Origin: Oscillospiraceae bacterium
Lineage (GTDB): Bacteria; Bacillota; Clostridia; Oscillospirales; CAG-272
Direction of reading: 5' to 3'
Length of the DNA: 10,453 nt
Assembly: GCA_015065395.1 (NCBI GenBank)
Contig: SVQJ01000052.1
Span: 1 to 10,453, forward strand
Both the position numbers and the translations under genes were made by a program. The notes beneath the pieces were generated by a model that searched no databases, was not told the origin of the DNA, and saw only the letters and a list, made by a program, of their open reading frames with translations. This document shows positions 6,455-10,453 of this stretch, in pieces (position 1 is the first letter of the stretch; every line of letters begins with the position of its first letter).

Positions 6455-6805
6455 TCAGTCGTCAACCTCTTCAACCTCGAGAAAATCATAGTATTCCTCA
6501 CAAAGATCATTAAGCTGGAAGAAATACCCCTGAAAAAGACCTGAAATAGCATACTGGGCTTTCTCATCCTCGGAATACTCGGGAAGAGCCGCCATACACT
6601 TTACACTGATCCTTGTTGCACCCTCGTCGACCTCATAATCGACTTCCTTTGCATAGGAGATCTCTATTGTATTAATGATCAGCATCGTCATCGCGGAAAG
6701 TGCGGAGCAAAGGATATCATCCCCGGATTCTGCAAATCCCGTATGACCTGTTTCTTCAAAGCCGTAGTATATACCACCGCGGCGGAAGAATTTTACATGA
6801 GTCAT
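6455..6805 (-). CDS. prp: Ribosomal-processing cysteine protease Prp
   Basis: 116 residues, normal for the Prp (YsxB) family. Prp removes the N-terminal extension of ribosomal protein L27 and is essential in Staphylococcus aureus. The catalytic pair is visible as His21 in GHTGFAESG and Cys33 in DDILCSALSAM, with the expected 11 residues between them. The C-terminus is very acidic (ending EVEEVDD). The gene starts 4 nt after the rplU stop and lies 42 nt before rpmA, the conserved Firmicutes order that puts the protease beside its substrate. The L27 encoded here carries the matching cleavage site LQFFA-HKKG. Confidence 0.95.
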   Translation of the reverse strand: MTHVKFFRRGGIYYGFEETGHTGFAESGDDILCSALSAMTMLIINTIEISYAKEVDYEVDEGATRISVKCMAALPEYSEDEKAQYAISGLFQGYFFQLNDLCEEYYDFLEVEEVDD

Positions 6806-6809
6806 ATAT

Positions 6810-7121
6810 TTATGCCTCGATCTTTACGATCTCGAGCTTGGTATAGGGCTGTCTGTGACCCATCTTCTTCTTCTCGTTCTTCTTGGGCTTGTAGGTCATA
6901 ACGTAGAGCTTCTTGCCCTTGCCGTTCTTTGCAACCTTTGCAGTGACCTTAGCACCGTCAACTGTGGGAGCGCCAACCTTAACGTCGCTACCCTCACCGC
7001 AAACGAGAACCTTGTCAATAACTACTTCTGCACCTTCGTCAGCTGTGAGCTTTTCAACGAAGATAACGTCACCCTCGGTGACCTTGTACTGCTTTCCGCC
7101 TGTTTCGATTACTGCGTACAC
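6810..7121 (-). CDS. rplU: 50S ribosomal protein L21
   Basis: 103 residues, the usual size. L21 binds 23S rRNA in the large subunit. The family hallmark YAVIETGGKQYKV is at the N-terminus, and the basic C-terminal part includes the GHRQPYTKLEI motif. The frame opens three codons earlier at a GTG (7130), but that would sit on the Shine-Dalgarno and add Leu-Phe-Val-type residues not found in the family. The GTG at 7121, giving Met-Tyr-Ala-Val-Ile, matches relatives and has 8-nt spacing. It is the first gene of rplU-prp-rpmA, with its own promoter and structured leader. Confidence 0.96.
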   Translation of the reverse strand: MYAVIETGGKQYKVTEGDVIFVEKLTADEGAEVVIDKVLVCGEGSDVKVGAPTVDGAKVTAKVAKNGKGKKLYVMTYKPKKNEKKKMGHRQPYTKLEIVKIEA

Positions 7122-7129
7122 GAAAAGCA

Positions 7130-7136
7130 CCTCTCT
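7130..7136 (-). promoter_or_regulatory. Shine-Dalgarno that fixes the rplU start
   Basis: Reads AGAGAGG on the minus strand, 8 nt before the GTG at 7121. The other in-frame GTG at 7130 overlaps it, so 7121 is the functional start. Confidence 0.75.
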
Positions 7137-7196
7137 TTCTTTTATGACTCGCCGGAAAAGGTTAGCCGAAGCTATTAGAACCCATACCGCGCGGCA
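7137..7196 (-). promoter_or_regulatory. Structured rplU leader, possible L21 autoregulatory element
   Basis: The untranslated region is about 75 nt between the inferred transcription start and rplU. It can form an outer helix, TGCCG with CGGCG (7192-7196 with 7150-7154). Inside is a hairpin spanning 7160-7182, where GGT/ACC and TAGC/GCTA pairs are closed by a UUCG tetraloop (7167-7170) with a one-sided bulge. L21 leaders that act as autoregulatory structures are known upstream of rplU in Firmicutes. I could not verify that this one matches the described consensus. Confidence 0.5.
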
Positions 7197-7202
7197 GGAT
7201 AT

Positions 7203-7231
7203 AGTATAGCATCAAATATATATATTGTCAA
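7203..7231 (-). promoter_or_regulatory. Sigma-A promoter of rplU-prp-rpmA
   Basis: On the minus strand the -35 box is a perfect TTGACA (7226-7231) and the -10 box is TATACT (7203-7208), with a 17-nt spacer rich in TA repeats. Such a strong site suits a ribosomal protein operon. It begins 30 nt after the folD stop, and no clear terminator lies between, so some read-through from folD is possible. Confidence 0.92.
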
Positions 7232-7260
7232 GTGCTATTTTTACTATTTTTCAAGTTTTT

Positions 7261-8118
7261 TCAAGCATTTTTAACTGCAAGCTCTGCTGCTCTCAGGGTG
7301 TTTTCAAGAAGCGTTGTTATGGTCATAGGACCAACCCCGCCGGGCACGGGAGTGATTGCACCGGCCACCTTCTCACACGATTCAAAATCACAATCGCCGC
7401 AAAGCTTTCCATTCTCATCCCTGTTCATACCCACATCGATAACCACAGCTCCGGGCTTGACCATATCCCCTGTCACAAACTTCGCTCTGCCAATGGCAAC
7501 CACAAGTATATCTGCCTGCCTTATTATCTCTGCAAGATTTTGGGTTTTTGAATGGCATACCGTTACCGTTCCGTCAGCATGCAGGAGAAGCATAGCCATA
7601 GGCTTGCCAACTATGTTGCTTCTGCCGATAACAACACATTTTTTACCTGCAACGTCAATATTCTCGTATTTGAGCATAGTCATGACGCCGGCAGGAGTAC
7701 ACGGGAGGAAATGATAGTCACCTATCATTATATGTCCTGTGTTTTCAGCATGGAAGGCATCAACATCCTTCTCAGGAGGAATAAAACGAAGCACTTCACT
7801 TTCATTCAAGTGCTTAGGGAGAGGAAGCTGCACAAGGATTCCGTGAATCTTCTCATCCGCCTTAAGCTGTGAAAGCTTTGCCATAAGCTCTTCCTGTGTC
7901 GTATTCTCAGGCATCTCGCACACAACGGAATACATTCCTGCCTGCTCAGAGGCAAGCTTTTTATTCCTTACGTAGACCTTAGAGGCAGGATTTTCACCGA
8001 CAATTACAACCGCAAGACCGGGAACAAAGCCGTTTTCGTTCTTAAAAGCCTCAACTCTTGCCGTAATATCAGCGCGAGTAGTCTCTGCGATCTTTTTTCC
8101 GTCTATAATATGTGCCAT
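7261..8118 (-). CDS. folD: Bifunctional methylene-THF dehydrogenase/cyclohydrolase FolD
   Basis: Cytoplasmic enzyme that oxidises 5,10-methylene-tetrahydrofolate with NADP and hydrolyses the product to 10-formyl-tetrahydrofolate, feeding purine and formyl-Met synthesis. It has 285 residues from the chosen start, matching the family. Visible are NPASKVYVRNKK with the catalytic Lys53, GILVQLPLP, KDVDAFH, PCTPAGVM, the nucleotide-binding GRSNIVGKP and PVPGGVGPMT near the end. KDVDAFH has Ala where KDVDGFH is common, a mild variation. An in-frame ATG at 8154 would overlap lgt by 35 nt and add 12 non-family residues. The ATG at 8118 begins MAHIIDGKKIA and lies one base after the lgt stop, implying translational coupling. 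Confidence 0.97.
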   Translation of the reverse strand: MAHIIDGKKIAETTRADITARVEAFKNENGFVPGLAVVIVGENPASKVYVRNKKLASEQAGMYSVVCEMPENTTQEELMAKLSQLKADEKIHGILVQLPLPKHLNESEVLRFIPPEKDVDAFHAENTGHIMIGDYHFLPCTPAGVMTMLKYENIDVAGKKCVVIGRSNIVGKPMAMLLLHADGTVTVCHSKTQNLAEIIRQADILVVAIGRAKFVTGDMVKPGAVVIDVGMNRDENGKLCGDCDFESCEKVAGAITPVPGGVGPMTITTLLENTLRAAELAVKNA

Positions 8119-8119
8119 A

Positions 8120-9163
8120 TTACTCTTCACCATCCTGCTCAGCTCCGGATTCACTCATACCCTTTACTTTTTCACGAAGCACAGCTTTTTTTGACTTTCT
8201 CTGGACCTTTACAGTATCTTTATTCCTCTGGGGAAACATTTTTCTGACCTTTTTGCCGATCATGGACATAACATCAATATTCCTGTTTGTCTTCAGATGA
8301 CCTAAAACCATAATAATGATACCGATCAAAACAAGAAGAATACCGATCATCTGATTGAATTTAAGTCCGAAAAGCAACATACTGTCAGTTCTCAAGCTTT
8401 CGATAAACGCTCTTCCTGCACCGTACCATATCAGGTAGAATGCAAAGATCTGTCCATGAAACTTTTTCTTCTTATGGAAAATCATTATCAATACAAAGCC
8501 GAGAAGATTCCACATTGACTCGTAGAAAAATGTTGGGTGAAAGAGATCGTTAACATCAAAGCCCCGTTCAATAGGAGATTTGATGATGCCGAGTCCTTCA
8601 TATTCGGTAACTACATTAAGCTTCATGCCCCAAGGAAGACCCGTTACTGAGCCGAATGCCTCTCCGTTTATAAAGTTACCCCAACGACCGATGATCTGGC
8701 CGATCATAACGCAAGGAGAAAGAATATCGAGAAGCATAGGAAAACGGATCTTTTTCCATTTTGAGATCACAAGACCTGCCATAAATCCGCCGAAAACGCC
8801 ACCGATTATGGAGAGACCGCCTTCGCGGATACTGATGACATTAACAAAGGTTTGTTTTATGTTTTCCCAAAGAGTTCCGTTGGTGGCCAAAAAGCCGACA
8901 CCTTCTGGCGGAAACAAAACATACATCAATCTAGCGCCGGTAATTGAAAACAAAACGGTAAGGATCGCAAGATCGATCACATCGTCGGTTTTGATCCCAA
9001 CCTTTTTAGCTTGCCACAGTCCGAAGAAAAAGGCAAGCACCATTCCCATAGTTATTAGCAAGCCGTACCATGCAACATCAACCCCGAAGAGAGAAAAGGC
9101 AACTCCGTCAAACTGCCAGGGACCGAGACCCAACTTCGGAAAGGAAACTTCTACAAAACGCAT
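8120..9163 (-). CDS. lgt: Prolipoprotein diacylglyceryl transferase
   Basis: Multi-pass membrane enzyme that moves diacylglycerol from phosphatidylglycerol to the lipobox Cys of prolipoproteins, the first step of lipoprotein maturation. The Lgt signature GRWGNFINGEAFG (residues 159-171) is intact and includes the key Arg160, Asn163 and Glu168. HPTFFYESMWN (209-219) and GRAFIESLR (250-258, with Arg251 and Glu255) are also present, as is Asp146. In the REGGLSIIGG segment, residue 120 is Ile where Escherichia coli has the important His103 and many relatives have His or Tyr. The protein has 347 residues against about 260-300 in most relatives. The excess is a basic cytoplasmic-type tail from about 289 onward, ending in an acidic stretch. 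The start has GGGAG 6 nt upstream. It lies 47 nt after yebC and adjoins folD. Confidence 0.96.
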   Translation of the reverse strand: MRFVEVSFPKLGLGPWQFDGVAFSLFGVDVAWYGLLITMGMVLAFFFGLWQAKKVGIKTDDVIDLAILTVLFSITGARLMYVLFPPEGVGFLATNGTLWENIKQTFVNVISIREGGLSIIGGVFGGFMAGLVISKWKKIRFPMLLDILSPCVMIGQIIGRWGNFINGEAFGSVTGLPWGMKLNVVTEYEGLGIIKSPIERGFDVNDLFHPTFFYESMWNLLGFVLIMIFHKKKKFHGQIFAFYLIWYGAGRAFIESLRTDSMLLFGLKFNQMIGILLVLIGIIIMVLGHLKTNRNIDVMSMIGKKVRKMFPQRNKDTVKVQRKSKKAVLREKVKGMSESGAEQDGEE

Positions 9164-9194
9164 ATTAATCTCCCTTCAAATTCAGCAAATGCCA

Positions 9195-9209
9195 TTAGGA
9201 AAATCCTAA
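9195..9209 (-). other. Small hairpin between yebC and lgt
   Basis: A 6-bp inverted repeat, TTAGGA/TCCTAA, with a 3-nt loop lies just after the yebC stop. It lacks a T-tract and GC-rich stem, so read-through into lgt is expected. It could be an mRNA stability element or chance. Confidence 0.3.
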
Positions 9210-9210
9210 A

Positions 9211-9939
9211 TTAATCACAATTCTCCCAGTTATGGAAAATATCCTGAACATCATCGTTATCCTCGAGATGTTCTATGAGAAGATTCATATTCTTAATATC
9301 CTCTTCCGATTCAAGAGTTACGTAGCTCTGAGGAATTTTATCAAGCTCTGCGCTGGCGATGGTATAACCTGCACTTACAAGAGCTTCCTTTACTGCAGAG
9401 AGGTCGGAGGGTTCTGTGTATATCTCGTAGACCTCGTCGTCTGCGCTGAAATCCTCCGCGCCTGCCTCAAGAGCTGCCTCCATAAGGCTATCCTCTTCAA
9501 CACTGTCATCCTTTTCAATAAGGATAACTCCCTTATCTGTAAACATAAATGCAACGCAACCGCTGGTTCCCATATTGCCGCCGTACTTATCGAAGAAGTG
9601 GCGAACCTCACCTGCTGTTCTGTTACGATTATCGGTAGCTGTTGTTACGATCACCGCTACACCAGAAGGGCCGTAACCCTCGTATGTGATCTCCTCATAA
9701 TCAACGGCATCCGCACCGGAAGCCTTTTTAATAGCGCGCTCAATATTATCATTGGGAACATTATTTGCTTTTGCCTTCTCAATGAGATCGCGCAGCTTAG
9801 AGTTTCCATTAGGATCAGCGCCGCCGTCACGAACGGCAATCGCGATCTCTTTACCGATTTTCGTAAATATCTTACCCTTCTGGGCATCAGTCTTTGCCTT
9901 TTTATTTTTAATATTATTCCATTTGCTATGTCCGGACAT
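9211..9939 (-). CDS. yebC: YebC/TACO1 family translation/regulatory protein
   Basis: 242 residues, the standard length. The family was long called a transcriptional regulator. More recent work links YebC and mitochondrial TACO1 to relieving ribosome stalling at difficult sequences such as polyproline. The N-terminus MSGHSKWNNIKNKKA and the stretches GGADPNGNSKLRDLIEKAKANNVPNDNIERAIKKA and YEGYGPSGVAVIV are near-diagnostic. GEVRHFFDKYGGNMG and the acidic C-terminal half follow as usual. The ATG has AGGAG 6 nt upstream and lies 20 nt after argS. Sharing a transcript with arginyl-tRNA synthetase fits a role in translation. Identification is secure; the biochemical role comes from relatives. Confidence 0.97.
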   Translation of the reverse strand: MSGHSKWNNIKNKKAKTDAQKGKIFTKIGKEIAIAVRDGGADPNGNSKLRDLIEKAKANNVPNDNIERAIKKASGADAVDYEEITYEGYGPSGVAVIVTTATDNRNRTAGEVRHFFDKYGGNMGTSGCVAFMFTDKGVILIEKDDSVEEDSLMEAALEAGAEDFSADDEVYEIYTEPSDLSAVKEALVSAGYTIASAELDKIPQSYVTLESEEDIKNMNLLIEHLEDNDDVQDIFHNWENCD

Positions 9940-9959
9940 AAATAACTCCTAAAATAAAC

Positions 9960-10453
9960 TTAAATCTTTTCGGGTGCTCTCATGCATATAAGTCTGAGAG
10001 CAGACTTAATTACCGTACCTGCCGCTTCAGCGATCATTATACGGGTATTCCTCACATTTTCATCCTCAACGGAAAGAATCGGACAATTATGATAAAATCT
10101 GTTAAATGCGGTTGCAAGGTCGATTGCATAGCGTGCAATATAGGATGGCTCATAATCCTCGATAGCCGCAAGCACTCTTTCAGAAAATCTCGCAAGAGTT
10201 TTAATAACGTCAGCTTCTTCGTCTGCAGTAATCACGGGGACAAATCCGGAAAGATCGGGACGTGTTCCTGCTTTTTCAAGAATGCTGCGTGTTCTCGCAT
10301 AAGTATACTGAACATAAGGCCCTGTATTACCTTCAAAGCTGAGAGCATCTTCGAGAACGAAGCTGATATCCTTGATCCTGGTATTAAAAAGATAATGGAA
10401 TACTACAGCACCTACGCCGACAGCTTCGGAAACCGCCTCTCTGTTAGCCAGAT
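9960..10453 (-). CDS. argS: Arginyl-tRNA synthetase, C-terminal part
   Basis: Only the last 163 sense codons are in the window; the start lies beyond base 10453. ArgS is a class I synthetase that charges tRNA-Arg in the cytoplasm. The visible part covers the end of the catalytic core and the anticodon-binding helical domain. Family marks are EAVGVGAVVF, FEGNTGPYVQYTYARTRSIL, the ARYAIDLATAFNRFYHNCPIL segment and a C-terminus ALRLICMRAPEKI, close to the usual LGIxxPExM ending. The reading frame is uninterrupted and ends in TAA. It is followed by yebC after 20 nt and is presumably the head of, or upstream in, the argS-yebC-lgt-folD run. Confidence 0.96.
   Translation of the reverse strand, partial: LANREAVSEAVGVGAVVFHYLFNTRIKDISFVLEDALSFEGNTGPYVQYTYARTRSILEKAGTRPDLSGFVPVITADEEADVIKTLARFSERVLAAIEDYEPSYIARYAIDLATAFNRFYHNCPILSVEDENVRNTRIMIAEAAGTVIKSALRLICMRAPEKI

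Noticed and set aside
7211..7226. TA-rich alternating repeat as a possible microsatellite or origin element
   Set aside because: It is fully explained as the 17-nt spacer of the rplU promoter, and no DnaA-box cluster or iterons are present.
8580..9209. A 209-codon plus-strand open frame
   Set aside because: It is antisense to lgt, with no family resemblance. The minus strand carries the complete Lgt signature.
9232..9945. A 237-codon plus-strand open frame
   Set aside because: It is antisense to nearly all of yebC. The Cys/Ile-rich product is typical of a shadow frame, while yebC is unmistakable.
1..10453. CRISPR array, insertion sequence, tRNA or phage module
   Set aside because: No repeated spacer pattern, transposase frame, tRNA-like cloverleaf or phage gene was seen on either strand.

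Overview
The window looks like a chromosomal segment from a Gram-positive member of the Clostridia, most likely a ruminococcal/Oscillospiraceae gut-type bacterium. Four things point there. The L27 gene encodes the cleavable Firmicutes N-terminus, with its protease gene prp lying between rplU and rpmA. A DUF512 radical-SAM gene precedes der. An ECF sigma factor is followed by a membrane protein of the clostridial partner type. A secreted protein carries a type I dockerin, which is typical of cellulosome- or amylosome-forming ruminococci. Base composition is moderate (somewhat AT-rich by eye). The species is inference. Every convincing gene is on the minus strand, so transcription runs from high to low coordinates. 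No tRNA, rRNA, CRISPR array, insertion sequence or phage gene was seen, and no gene-free stretch exceeds 300 bases.

In transcription order, the first block (10453 to 7261) is a tight housekeeping run. It holds the 3' part of argS (arginyl-tRNA synthetase), then yebC (translation/regulatory factor), lgt (lipoprotein diacylglyceryl transferase) and folD (one-carbon folate enzyme). Gaps are 20, 47 and 1 nt, which suggests one operon. The second block (7231 to about 6081) is rplU-prp-rpmA. It has a near-consensus sigma-A promoter, a structured leader that may be an L21 autoregulatory element, and a strong intrinsic terminator. Prp removes the N-terminal extension of L27, so protease and substrate are co-transcribed.

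The third block (about 6013 to 2736) is the accessory and most interesting part. An ECF sigma factor gene overlaps by 4 nt (ATGA) a gene for a membrane-anchored protein. That protein has about 30 cytoplasmic residues, one transmembrane helix, a long Thr/Asp/Pro-rich linker and a complete extracellular serpin domain. Next comes a secreted protein with an unrecognised N-terminal domain and a C-terminal type I dockerin, followed by an intrinsic terminator. The layout is that of a sigma factor with its membrane-bound partner, but the exposed domain is a suicide protease inhibitor rather than the usual sensor. A protease-responsive surface signalling or defence system is a reasonable hypothesis; its function is not shown by the sequence.

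The fourth block (2703 to 1) is a PDZ-radical SAM-DUF512 gene and der (ribosome-assembly GTPase). It is driven by a near-perfect sigma-A promoter placed just after the previous terminator. The window ends a few codons before the expected der stop.
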